In this document: piece after piece, positions 1 through 6,032 of the stretch
Layout of the letters: every line of letters begins with the position of its first letter
How positions within the stretch are numbered: the first letter of the stretch is position 1
Assembly: GCA_023398105.1 (NCBI GenBank)
Contig: JAEWST010000069.1
Coordinates: 1-6,439, forward strand
Reading direction: 5' to 3'
Source: Bacillota bacterium
Lineage (GTDB): Bacteria; Bacillota; Clostridia; Acetivibrionales; DSM-1351
DNA: 6,439 nt
Position numbers and translations under genes: made by a program
The notes under the pieces: model-generated
Database searches by the model: none
What the model saw: the letters and a program-made list of their open reading frames with translations, nothing else
What the model was told of the DNA's origin: nothing

Positions 1-36
1 AGCAGGTCGGGGGTTCGATTCCGTCCGCCAGCTCCA
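1..36 (+). tRNA. 3' part of a tRNA gene, probably tRNA-Thr (truncated by window edge)
   Basis: Only the end of the gene is present: a T-loop TTCGATT at 14-20, the 3' acceptor strand CGCCAGC at 26-32, discriminator T at 33 and an encoded CCA at 34-36. The implied 5' acceptor strand is GCTGGCG, which fits tRNA-Thr, and a Thr-Tyr gene pair is common in bacteria. The anticodon lies outside the window, so the amino acid is inferred. The T-stem pairing is imperfect (a G-G mismatch at 11/23). It ends 3 nt before tRNA-Tyr, so the two are surely co-transcribed. Confidence 0.8.
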
Positions 37-39
37 TAT

Positions 40-124
40 GGAAGGGTTCCCGAGTGGCCAAAGGGGGCAGACTGTAAATCTGTTGCGTCTCGCTTCGATG
101 GTTCGAATCCATCTCCTTCCACCA
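40..124 (+). tRNA. tRNA-Tyr, anticodon GTA
   Basis: Complete 85-nt class II tRNA. The acceptor stem pairs GGAAGGG (40-46) with TCCTTCC (114-120), including one G-U pair. The anticodon loop CTGTAAA (72-78) carries GTA at 74-76. A long variable arm contains a GCG/CGC stem (85-87 with 91-93), as expected for bacterial tRNA-Tyr. The T-arm is GATGG-TTCGAAT-CCATC (97-113), the discriminator is A121 and CCA is encoded at 122-124. It decodes UAC and UAU and is the last gene of this tRNA cluster, being followed by a terminator 4 nt later. Confidence 0.97.
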
Positions 125-128
125 AAAT

Positions 129-170
129 AAAGCCTTGTACATTCGCGATTACGCTGTGTGCAGGGCTTTT
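129..170 (+). terminator. Rho-independent terminator of the tRNA cluster
   Basis: Arms AAAGCCTTGTAC (129-140) and GTGCAGGGCTTT (158-169) form a 12-bp stem, with two G-U pairs and a 17-nt loop, followed by a short T-rich tail (TTTTGCTTTG). It starts 4 nt after the CCA end of tRNA-Tyr, the right place to end the tRNA transcript. From 176 to about 420 I see only AT-rich DNA, with no convincing gene, RNA or promoter. Confidence 0.8.
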
Positions 171-424
171 GCTTTGAATATAGAATTCATATGATTAAGA
201 GTATTACAAAAGCATTCGTATTCAGAGTTTGAATGTGTACACAAGAAAATTCCAGACAAATAGATTCCTATATAATATTGAAGCAATTATTAAAAACGAT
301 ATTCTAATATAATTCAGCTAAGCTGATGTCCAATCCCTATGACAGTGTTTATAGTACCATCCATTATTAAAGTCAATCACTGCTAAAAGTTTTATAAATA
401 TATTGAAAAAATCCTTGCATAATC

Positions 425-449
425 TTAGCAACAAACCAATGCTAATTTT
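425..449 (-). terminator. Possible weak terminator hairpin downstream of the mannosyltransferase gene
   Basis: A perfect 6-bp inverted repeat, TTAGCA (425-430) and TGCTAA (440-445) with a 9-nt loop, lies about 40 nt past the stop codon of the minus-strand PMT gene. Read on the minus strand it is followed within about 12 nt by a run of six T. The stem is short and AT-rich, so this is only a candidate end for that transcript. Confidence 0.3.
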
Positions 450-485
450 CCCGCACTAATTGACTTTTTATGTGCTAAAGTTGAT

Positions 486-2480
486 TTAATATCTAAAGCT
501 CCATCCAGGAAACCATTGAAGTAAGCTGGAATACCATCTGGGTACTATCATTCCAGATAGAATTGGGTAGAACATTACAAAAAGCAGAGCAACTAAGAAG
601 AGATACAGATATACAGCCTTTCTAGCACTTTTACCACCATACTCTGAGAATATTTTTATAAGATAAACCATAACAATTATTATAAAAGGCATAACGGAAA
701 AATAGTGATATATAAAAGTCATTCTACGTACAACCATCCATGGAATGTATTGGAATAATGCTCCAAATAATGGAACTACCATATATTTGTCTTTTCTCTT
801 AATTGCAAATATAATTCCAGCAATTAGTGCAGGTATGCTGAACCACCATATAATTGGGTTTCCCATACAAATAATGCTGGAGGTGAGGTTTTCTGCTGCT
901 AATGCCTTTGAACCAAAAAACCAAATGGGTTTTGCCATGAGAGGCCATGCCCACCAGGGGGATGAGTAGGAATGCTTTATATCCAGCTCATTGTGAAAGG
1001 TATACATATGAATTTGATTATTAAAGAACTCCTTAATCCCGTTTTCAGGAACTAACATTATTGATGTGTATGAGGCAAAGTAAATGATAGCTGGAATAAT
1101 CAGAAAAAACAATATGCATGCTAAAGCGGTTTTAATAAAGTATTTACTCCAGAACTTACTAAAGAGATCAGAAGAGAGCCCTGATTTTCTATAGGCAGCA
1201 TAGCAGGCAGCATCATCAATTTTTGCAATAATAAATATTAGAAATATACCTACAGCAGCATACATTGCAATCCACTTGGTTGCAATTCCTATACCAAAGG
1301 TTAATCCGCACAAAAACAGTGGTAAAAGAGATCTGTTATATCCCATTTTATAGGATCTCTTAACAAAATAGTCATATATATAATAGTACATCAAAATTAC
1401 AAAGAAAGTTACGTAGACATCTATGGTAGAAATTCTTGTTTGCACGAAATGCATAAAATCAAACATCATTAGAAATGCTGTACAAAAAGCATAAAATCTC
1501 TTCTTGAATATTTTGAGACCAAAAAGATACATTAGCGGAATCATTGCTATTCCGAATAGTGTTCCAATAATTCTCCAACCAAAAGGATTAACTCCAAAAA
1601 TTAACATGCCAACCATGACGAAGTATTTTCCTAAAGGAGGATGGGTTCGTTCAAAGGGGTTTATTCCATTGATAAAATCAAGTGCAGTCCTTGGATAGAA
1701 TACTTCATCAAAATATGTGCTTGTACTAGAAAGGGTATAGAAGTCTACTTTGTGTTGCTCATCTATTAAATTTGATATTTTATATGTTGTTCCATCAGGA
1801 CTTTCAAAGGGAATAACATTTGGATTCTCATAAGAAGAAACTATACTTTTGATAGCAAGAGGAGTGGTTGAACCTTTCTCAAATATAGCTATTTCATTAA
1901 TTGTTGCACCTGGTCCATTTGGTATAATTTTAATTGTGCTGGTTTTTATCTCTTTTGTAGATATTTTCCAGGAATAAAATCCTGTCTTGTTAAGGGTTTC
2001 AGATTCAGTATAGTTGTCAAAGGCATTTAAATATTTGATTTGAAATTTTGTCCCGTCATATTTTTCGATATTATAACCCTGATAAAGCATGATTTTTGAC
2101 ACTTCTACTTTTTTGCCTAAATCTATAATAATACCATCATCTTTACCAGAGGGTGCCCAACCTGTTTGAGGAACATTAAAACCACCTAGATTGCAAATGG
2201 CGGGTACAGCATAAAACAAAGTCATCACAAGCATTATAAGGAAATCTGTTTTTGACAGCTTAAATAGTGGCTTGATTTCTCGTTGAATATCAAGTAAGCC
2301 ATATTCTGTGATTATAATGTTGCCTTTTTGTATATTTCTAATTCTAATAAAGCCCCAGATTCCAATTATCAAGAGAGATAATAAGATTACTATTAACATC
2401 ATTGTTGCGAATCCTGGCATTTTTATTTTTGAAACCAAACTCCATATAGTGGTAAAAAAGCTTATAAAATCGTCCTTCAA
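486..2480 (-). CDS. Membrane protein O-mannosyltransferase (PMT, GT39 family) with inserted discoidin-like domain
   Basis: Predicted polytopic membrane glycosyltransferase of 664 aa. By family it moves mannose, or a similar sugar, from a polyprenyl-phosphate carrier to Ser/Thr of exported proteins at the outer face of the membrane. The PMT core is recognised from an Asp-Glu pair in the motif FDEVFYPR (D258, E259), HPPLGK at 280-285, the following hydrophobic helices, and the C-terminal signature RRMTFIYHYF near 585-594. Two hydrophobic segments (about 23-46 and 79-97) precede it. Between the second one and the DE motif lie about 150 residues (about 100-245) rich in beta-like strands; the part at about 100-203 resembles an F5/8 type C (discoidin) fold, which would face outward and might bind sugars. 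The TTG start at 2480 is chosen because AGGAGG sits 7 nt upstream; a TTG 9 codons earlier would place that Shine-Dalgarno inside the gene. It is monocistronic and points toward the tRNAs. The sugar donor and protein targets cannot be read from sequence. Confidence 0.88.
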   Translation of the reverse strand: MKDDFISFFTTIWSLVSKIKMPGFATMMLIVILLSLLIIGIWGFIRIRNIQKGNIIITEYGLLDIQREIKPLFKLSKTDFLIMLVMTLFYAVPAICNLGGFNVPQTGWAPSGKDDGIIIDLGKKVEVSKIMLYQGYNIEKYDGTKFQIKYLNAFDNYTESETLNKTGFYSWKISTKEIKTSTIKIIPNGPGATINEIAIFEKGSTTPLAIKSIVSSYENPNVIPFESPDGTTYKISNLIDEQHKVDFYTLSSTSTYFDEVFYPRTALDFINGINPFERTHPPLGKYFVMVGMLIFGVNPFGWRIIGTLFGIAMIPLMYLFGLKIFKKRFYAFCTAFLMMFDFMHFVQTRISTIDVYVTFFVILMYYYIYDYFVKRSYKMGYNRSLLPLFLCGLTFGIGIATKWIAMYAAVGIFLIFIIAKIDDAACYAAYRKSGLSSDLFSKFWSKYFIKTALACILFFLIIPAIIYFASYTSIMLVPENGIKEFFNNQIHMYTFHNELDIKHSYSSPWWAWPLMAKPIWFFGSKALAAENLTSSIICMGNPIIWWFSIPALIAGIIFAIKRKDKYMVVPLFGALFQYIPWMVVRRMTFIYHYFSVMPFIIIVMVYLIKIFSEYGGKSARKAVYLYLFLVALLFVMFYPILSGMIVPRWYSSLLQWFPGWSFRY

Positions 2481-2487
2481 AATTATT

Positions 2488-2493
2488 CCTCCT
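2488..2493 (-). promoter_or_regulatory. Ribosome-binding site fixing the TTG start of the PMT gene
   Basis: The minus strand reads AGGAGG, a full Shine-Dalgarno, followed by the 7-nt spacer AATAATT and then TTG (2480-2478). This ideal spacing decides the start over the in-frame TTG at 2507. Confidence 0.9.
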
Positions 2494-2522
2494 AATAACA
2501 ACAGCAAAAATGTTTTACATTT

Positions 2523-2551
2523 ATTATATTATAGTGTGAATATCAATACAA
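2523..2551 (-). promoter_or_regulatory. Predicted sigma-A type promoter of the PMT gene
   Basis: On the minus strand, TTGTAT (2551-2546) is separated by 17 nt from TATAAT (2528-2523). A second, overlapping TATAAT lies at 2533-2528. The start of transcription would be near 2516, giving a leader of about 35 nt before the TTG start. Confidence 0.65.
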
Positions 2552-2578
2552 ATAATAATGTGATTGTAGGCAGAAGTA

Positions 2579-2605
2579 TTCCTAGAAATTAGTAATTGCT
2601 AGGAA
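2579..2605. promoter_or_regulatory. 27-bp near-perfect palindrome upstream of the PMT promoter
   Basis: TTCCTAG (2579-2585) and CTAGGAA (2599-2605) are exact inverted copies, and the bases between them continue the symmetry (AATTA, centre G2592, TAATT) with only one mismatch (2586/2598). Thus 12 of 13 position pairs match. It lies about 28 bp upstream of the -35 box of the PMT promoter and at the left edge of repeat copy A. It could be an operator for a dimeric regulator, a hairpin terminator, or the edge of the repeat element; the sequence does not decide. Confidence 0.55.
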
Positions 2606-2890
2606 CTAGCGTTGTTCATTCGAAGTAGCTTAGCCGCATTTCCATATTCACCATCTATGGTTCGTAGTGCTACAAAACCAACATCGTGTCGGTTTGACCG
2701 CAAAATACATAGAGTTTTCTGAACAGTTGTAAAAATACAACCGTAATCAAAGATGACTACTACTTTCGTTATTCTTTAAATACTAAAATTGTATTCATTA
2801 CGCAAGTTTTTAATTCATGCAATTATTTTACACTTTAATTGACAAGCTCCCCGACACTTACAATATTCAACTGCGAAAGTTGAAATGCTA
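2600..2890. repeat. Dispersed intergenic repeat, copy A
   Basis: This stretch is a diverged copy of the sequence at about 5600-5900, in the same orientation. Identical blocks are 2719-2740 = 5689-5710 (22 nt), 2777-2796 = 5747-5766 (20 nt) and 2811-2828 = 5793-5810 (18 nt), with weaker similarity between them and a shared CTGCGAA near the right end (2870-2885 and 5878-5895). The first block contains the small hairpin TTGTA-AAAA-TACAA. On the minus strand, 2775-2602 is open for 58 codons and contains CIFTTVQ and TIDGEYGNAAK, but it has no start codon near its beginning and no ribosome-binding site. I do not call it a gene; it may be a decayed coding fragment or a structured non-coding repeat. 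The rest of the 2481-3276 gap holds promoters and the repair-operon leader; 2891-3038 shows nothing I can name. Confidence 0.75.
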
Positions 2891-3038
2891 AAAGAGACTT
2901 TATTGTGACATGCTGCTAGGTGAACTGTAATAGTATTTTGGTACAATAACAATGCAAGTATTTTCTGCACATTGTATTTTCCTTGGGCTAAATGCTAACC
3001 GATTTTCACAAATAAAGTAGATTTTATTATTATTAAAA

Positions 3039-3066
3039 TTGTAAAATCAATGAGGTGTGTTATAAT
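3039..3066 (+). promoter_or_regulatory. Predicted promoter of the uracil-DNA glycosylase operon
   Basis: TTGTAA (3039-3044), a 16-nt spacer and a consensus TATAAT (3061-3066) preceded by TG at 3058-3059 (extended -10). Transcription would start near 3073, leaving an untranslated leader of about 200 nt before the ATG at 3277. This is the best promoter-like sequence between the PMT gene and the glycosylase genes. Confidence 0.6.
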
Positions 3067-3081
3067 TATGAACAAAGTTAA

Positions 3082-3146
3082 GTTAAACTTACAAATTATA
3101 TATGAAGGGATACTAAAATCTAGATCTTCTAGAGAGTAAGTTTAAC
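3082..3146 (+). promoter_or_regulatory. Nested inverted repeat in the 5' leader of the glycosylase operon
   Basis: GTTAAACTTAC (3082-3092) and GTAAGTTTAAC (3136-3146) are perfectly complementary over 11 bp. The 43-nt interval contains a second perfect hairpin, TCTAGA-TCT-TCTAGA (3119-3133). The structure would start about 9 nt after the predicted transcription start. It could protect the mRNA 5' end or act as a regulatory leader. I do not recognise a known riboswitch or T-box, and no clear terminator stem with T-tract follows it. Further along, AGCCTC (3186-3191) and GAGGCT (3218-3223) can also pair. Confidence 0.5.
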
Positions 3147-3276
3147 AACAAAAACACAAGTGGTTTTTGACAATACTGGGATGTAAGCCTCAAAAAGATG
3201 TGTACCTAATAAAGGCAGAGGCTCTTCACTGAAATATTTAACGAATTTTTTGCACAAATGGGGCATGGAGGTTATT

Positions 3277-3831
3277 ATGCTGACGTGGGAACAACTTAAT
3301 ATGACATGTGAAAGCTGTCAATTATGTGAACTTGGAAAGCTGAGAAATAATATGGTTTTCGGGAAAGGAAATTTAAAAGCACCTGTAATGTTTATTGGTG
3401 AGGGACCTGGGGAACAAGAGGATTTGAAGGGTGAACCTTTTGTGGGAGCAGCTGGGCAGCTTTTGGATGTTCTTTTAGAGGCATTAGCCTTTAAGTCTGA
3501 AGACTATTATATTGCTAATGTAGTTAAATGCAGACCGCCTAATAATAGAGTTCCAAACGATCACGAAGCCGAAAAGTGTCTGCCCTATTTGAGAAACCAA
3601 GTTGCCTTAATAAGGCCTCGTATAATAGTATGTCTTGGAAGCACTGCTTCAAGGTATGTGATTTCAAAAGAAATTAAAATTACTCAAATACGAGGACAAT
3701 GGCATGAACAAAAAGGCTGTTGGATTATGCCTACCTTTCATCCTGCAGCTTTATTAAGAGATTCAACCAAAAAGATATTGCTTTTTAAGGATATCAAAAA
3801 TGTGAAGCTAAAAATGGCTGAAATACTGTAA
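3277..3831 (+). CDS. Uracil-DNA glycosylase, family 4 (Fe-S type)
   Basis: 184-aa enzyme that removes uracil from DNA after cytosine deamination or dUTP misincorporation, the first step of base-excision repair. The family 4 signature is clear: active-site motif GEGPGEQED (41-49) followed by GEPFVGAAG (52-60), NVVKCRPP (81-88), and the C-terminal HPAALLR (155-161). Cysteines C11, C14, C85 and C101 are placed as expected for the [4Fe-4S] cluster ligands of this family. The ATG at 3277 is preferred because GGAGG (3267-3271) lies 5 nt upstream; an earlier in-frame TTG at 3250 has no ribosome-binding site and would add 9 atypical residues. The length is somewhat below the roughly 190-220 aa common in the family but nothing essential is missing. 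It is the first gene of an operon with a paralogue 39 nt downstream. Confidence 0.93.
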   Translation: MLTWEQLNMTCESCQLCELGKLRNNMVFGKGNLKAPVMFIGEGPGEQEDLKGEPFVGAAGQLLDVLLEALAFKSEDYYIANVVKCRPPNNRVPNDHEAEKCLPYLRNQVALIRPRIIVCLGSTASRYVISKEIKITQIRGQWHEQKGCWIMPTFHPAALLRDSTKKILLFKDIKNVKLKMAEIL

Positions 3832-3870
3832 CTCATATTTGATAGAACACAACTTTGTTGGGGGTGTATA

Positions 3871-4458
3871 ATGAACCAAACAAGACAAAAACTTGATGAA
3901 TTATATAGCAGATATAAAAGGGAATTTGAACAAGAGGAGATAGTTCTTGGAGATGGTTGCCTAAACAGCCATTTAGTTATTGTTGGTGAAGCACCTGGCA
4001 AGGATGAGGTTGTGTTGGGAAGACCATTTGTAGGAACTGCTGGTAAAAACTTAGATGAGTTTATAAATGTACTGGCTATTGAGCGTAAAGCTTTGTTTAT
4101 TACAAATGCAATAAAATATAGATTGGGAAAAGTAAATCCTAAAACGCAAAGAACAATCAATAGACCAGCGACAATTCAAGACATTCGGAATAACCAAAGG
4201 TGGCTTCACGAGGAAATAAACATACTCAAACCACAGATAATAGTTACACTGGGAAATGTGCCACTTAAGTCGATTATGGATGATTTTAAAGTGACAATAG
4301 GTGATATGCATGGAAGTCTTCAGTCTTGTAAGCTATCAGGAATTGAATTTAAGATATTTCCGCTATATCATCCAGCAAGTATTATATATAATAGAGCTTT
4401 AAAAGAAGTATATTATAAGGATGTAATAAAATTAAAGAATAGCATTAACAGCATTTAA
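3871..4458 (+). CDS. Uracil-DNA glycosylase superfamily protein lacking the Fe-S cysteines
   Basis: 195-aa paralogue of the preceding enzyme. It keeps the superfamily motifs: GEAPGKDE (39-46), GRPFVGTAGKNLDEF (50-64), IIVTLGN (123-129) and YHPAS (166-170). It lacks the N-terminal CxxC, and the third ligand position is tyrosine (NAIKYRL, 79-85, versus NVVKCRP in its neighbour). Its only cysteines are C30 and C153, so a [4Fe-4S] cluster is not expected. The N-terminus is a charged helix-like stretch (about 3-23) instead of the cysteine segment. A GGGGGTG Shine-Dalgarno (3860-3866) lies 4 nt before the ATG. The 39-nt gap and shared strand indicate one operon with the family 4 enzyme. It may excise uracil or another deaminated base, or be a divergent member with a different DNA substrate; motifs alone do not settle this. 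Confidence 0.8.
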   Translation: MNQTRQKLDELYSRYKREFEQEEIVLGDGCLNSHLVIVGEAPGKDEVVLGRPFVGTAGKNLDEFINVLAIERKALFITNAIKYRLGKVNPKTQRTINRPATIQDIRNNQRWLHEEINILKPQIIVTLGNVPLKSIMDDFKVTIGDMHGSLQSCKLSGIEFKIFPLYHPASIIYNRALKEVYYKDVIKLKNSINSI

Positions 4459-4514
4459 ATTAACTTTCGCACGCAAAAGTCTATCACAGCAGGAAAATTA
4501 TCAATGGTTTGTTG
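4455..4514. repeat. Short fragment (copy B) of the dispersed repeat, abutting the glycosylase stop codon
   Basis: 4496-4512 is identical over 17 nt to 5573-5589, and the flanking 30-40 nt are similar with scattered changes. On the minus strand the bases encode QQTIDNFPAVIDFCVRKLI before a stop, matching TQTIDNSIAPIDFYVRSL in copy C. The similarity starts almost exactly at the TAA (4456-4458) of the second glycosylase gene. From 4515 to 4862 I find no match to the other copies. Confidence 0.55.
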
Positions 4515-4862
4515 TCAAAATAATTGTAAGTGATCTTGCATAGAATGAATAAACGGATTAATAACTTGAAAAATGTGAAGTTTACATTTTGTACATTCAT
4601 CGTTCTCTTCGCACTTTTCATTATTGTTTGTTATGCTGGCAGTATTACCGAGATGGAGATTAGCTTGATAAATCTTGAAACAAAGTTTGTACGAACATGG
4701 TGTGTTTTCGAGTCCTAGAACCACAGTTAGTTTTGCCAGTGGCTACAGAGATTAGTTTAAAAAGTGGATGAAGCAGATAAATAATGAATATCTCTACCAA
4801 GTAGAGCTTTTCCACCGAAGTCTTTCCTTGAAATTTAGACAAAATAAGCATGAGAGGTTAAT
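4515..4862. other. Intergenic region without a supported gene
   Basis: About 350 nt between repeat fragment B and the methyltransferase gene. A plus-strand frame at 4530-4718 (GTG start, or ATG at 4545) would give a basic start followed by a hydrophobic stretch (about 20 residues), but neither start has a ribosome-binding site, so I do not call it. No convincing -35/-10 pair for the methyltransferase is visible. The only structural item is a hairpin at 4792-4806. Confidence 0.5.
4792..4806 (+). terminator. Small hairpin upstream of the methyltransferase gene
   Basis: CTCTAC (4792-4797), loop CAA, GTAGAG (4801-4806), followed by CTTTTCC. The 6-bp stem with a weak T-tract sits about 56 nt before the methyltransferase start. 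It could be a weak terminator of upstream transcription or a leader hairpin; the loop of only three bases and the interrupted tail make either role uncertain. Confidence 0.3.
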
Positions 4863-5477
4863 ATGAGGAAATTCGAGAAAATAAAAGATTATTATATGAA
4901 AAATAATAAGCCTAATCAGCCAGATTATTACTTGCTTGGTTGGGAAAGTGAAGCTGCTCAGCAACAACGATTTGAAGCTTTGGTTAATAATTTGAATTTA
5001 GATGGAAAAAGAATTCTTGACATTGGTTGCGGAACAGGTAATTTTTTACAATATTTAGATGGAAGATTTTCGAATATCAAATATACAGGAGTAGATATTC
5101 TTCAACATATGATTAAAATTGCAAGAAACAAAAATTTAAAAGGAACATTTCTTTGTATAGATATTTTTAAAGAAAATCCTTTTAGTCATAATGAATTTGA
5201 TAGTATTTTTGCTTCGGGAATTTTCAATATTAATTTAGGGAATAATAAAGAATTTATTATTGATGCACTTCGATTATTCAATTATATTTGTTTAGAGACA
5301 ATATCATTTAATCTTTTATATGACAAGTCTCCAAATAAGGAGCATAAATATTTCTATACTTCACCTAATGAAATACGAAAATTGATAAATGATAATTATT
5401 CAAATCACTTTAGAATTAATATAATAGATGGGTATCTCTGCAATGATTTTACTGTGGTTTGTAATAAAGAAAATTAA
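4863..5477 (+). CDS. Class I SAM-dependent methyltransferase, substrate unknown
   Basis: 204-aa cytosolic protein with a Rossmann-type methyltransferase fold. Motif I is ILDIGCGTGNF (51-61), which binds S-adenosylmethionine; the acidic end of strand 2 is YTGVDI with D78; CIDIF (98-102) follows with D100 near the adenine site; and FDSIFASGIFN (112-122) matches the strand-4 region. An N-terminal GWESEAAQQQRFEAL segment (26-40) precedes the fold, and the C-terminal part (about 160-204) contains YFYTSPNEI. No substrate-specific domain is recognisable; small molecules, lipids or proteins are all possible. ATG 4863 is supported by AGAGG (4853-4857), 5 nt upstream. The gene stands alone between two repeat copies and looks even more AT-rich than its neighbours by eye, which could fit acquisition from elsewhere. 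Confidence 0.85.
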   Translation: MRKFEKIKDYYMKNNKPNQPDYYLLGWESEAAQQQRFEALVNNLNLDGKRILDIGCGTGNFLQYLDGRFSNIKYTGVDILQHMIKIARNKNLKGTFLCIDIFKENPFSHNEFDSIFASGIFNINLGNNKEFIIDALRLFNYICLETISFNLLYDKSPNKEHKYFYTSPNEIRKLINDNYSNHFRINIIDGYLCNDFTVVCNKEN

Positions 5478-5504
5478 TATTTCTGATAGAAGATAGTTTA
5501 AGTT

Positions 5505-5900
5505 TTAACATTTAACATTTAATATATATTGCCAACTCAAACTTCTCACATAAAAATCTATTGGTGCGATAGAATTATCAATGGTTTGTGTCGCCATTTT
5601 TGCCGCCTTTTCACATTCACCATTCATGGTTAAAAGTGCACTAAAATCGACATTGTGTATGTATTTCAGCAAAATTACTTAGGGCTTGCTGAACAGTTGT
5701 AAAAATACAATCGTATGAATAGAAGAATACTGCCTTGGTTATTTTATAAATACTAAAATTGTATTCTTTAAGCAATCTTCTCTCATATCAACTAATTCAT
5801 GCAATTATTTCTAACTTAACTTTCCATTGATAATGCTACCACGCCCGATATTACTAAGCTTTAAGCAGTATATTCTACTGCGAAGTTTTGAGTTGGATTA
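5505..5900. repeat. Dispersed intergenic repeat, copy C (longest copy)
   Basis: It shares blocks of 22, 20 and 18 identical bases with copy A (5689-5710, 5747-5766, 5793-5810) and a 17-nt block with fragment B (5573-5589). On the minus strand two overlapping open frames are visible: 5787-5644 (48 codons, with CIFTTVQQAL) and 5678-5508 (57 codons, with NGECEKAAKMATQTIDN), the latter ending at TAA 5507-5505. In copy A the corresponding peptides lie in a single frame, so copy C has a frameshift relative to A. Neither frame has a convincing ribosome-binding site. I call a repeat, not a gene. The stretch from 5900 to about 6030 shows nothing further. Confidence 0.75.
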
Positions 5901-6032
5901 TTTAAGAGTAGCAGTTTAAAACACATAAAGTTAATGCGTAAATACCCTTTTGTAAGGTTTCTGTGACTTTTTATACAACTGTTAAAGATACGAGTAATAG
6001 AAAAAACTTTAAAAAACATATAAAATTAAGTA

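Noticed and set aside
745..969. Plus-strand frames inside the PMT gene (also 1504-1698 and 2308-2592)
   Set aside because: They run antisense to a gene with clear motifs, start and promoter, and show no family resemblance.
3167..3195. TTGACA at 3167-3172 as a second promoter for the glycosylase operon
   Set aside because: The bases at the -10 position (TCAAAA at 3190-3195) do not resemble TATAAT.
4530..4718. Plus-strand frame of 62 codons with a hydrophobic stretch
   Set aside because: The GTG start at 4530 and the ATG at 4545 both lack a ribosome-binding site, no family is recognised, and a minus-strand frame of similar length overlaps it, as expected for chance open frames in AT-rich DNA.
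4515..4724. Minus-strand frame of 69 codons in line with repeat fragment B
   Set aside because: It is in the same frame as the B peptide but separated from it by a TGA, has no ribosome-binding site, and shows no similarity to copies A or C; reading the TGA as selenocysteine has no support.
2867..5895. CRISPR array or other regularly spaced repeats
   Set aside because: The repeated blocks occur only two or three times, at irregular distances and with diverged flanks; no cas genes are present.
2600..5900. Composite transposon with repeats A and C as its ends
   Set aside because: The copies are diverged direct repeats with no transposase, no terminal inverted repeats and no visible target-site duplication; ordinary recombination between dispersed repeats is a simpler explanation.
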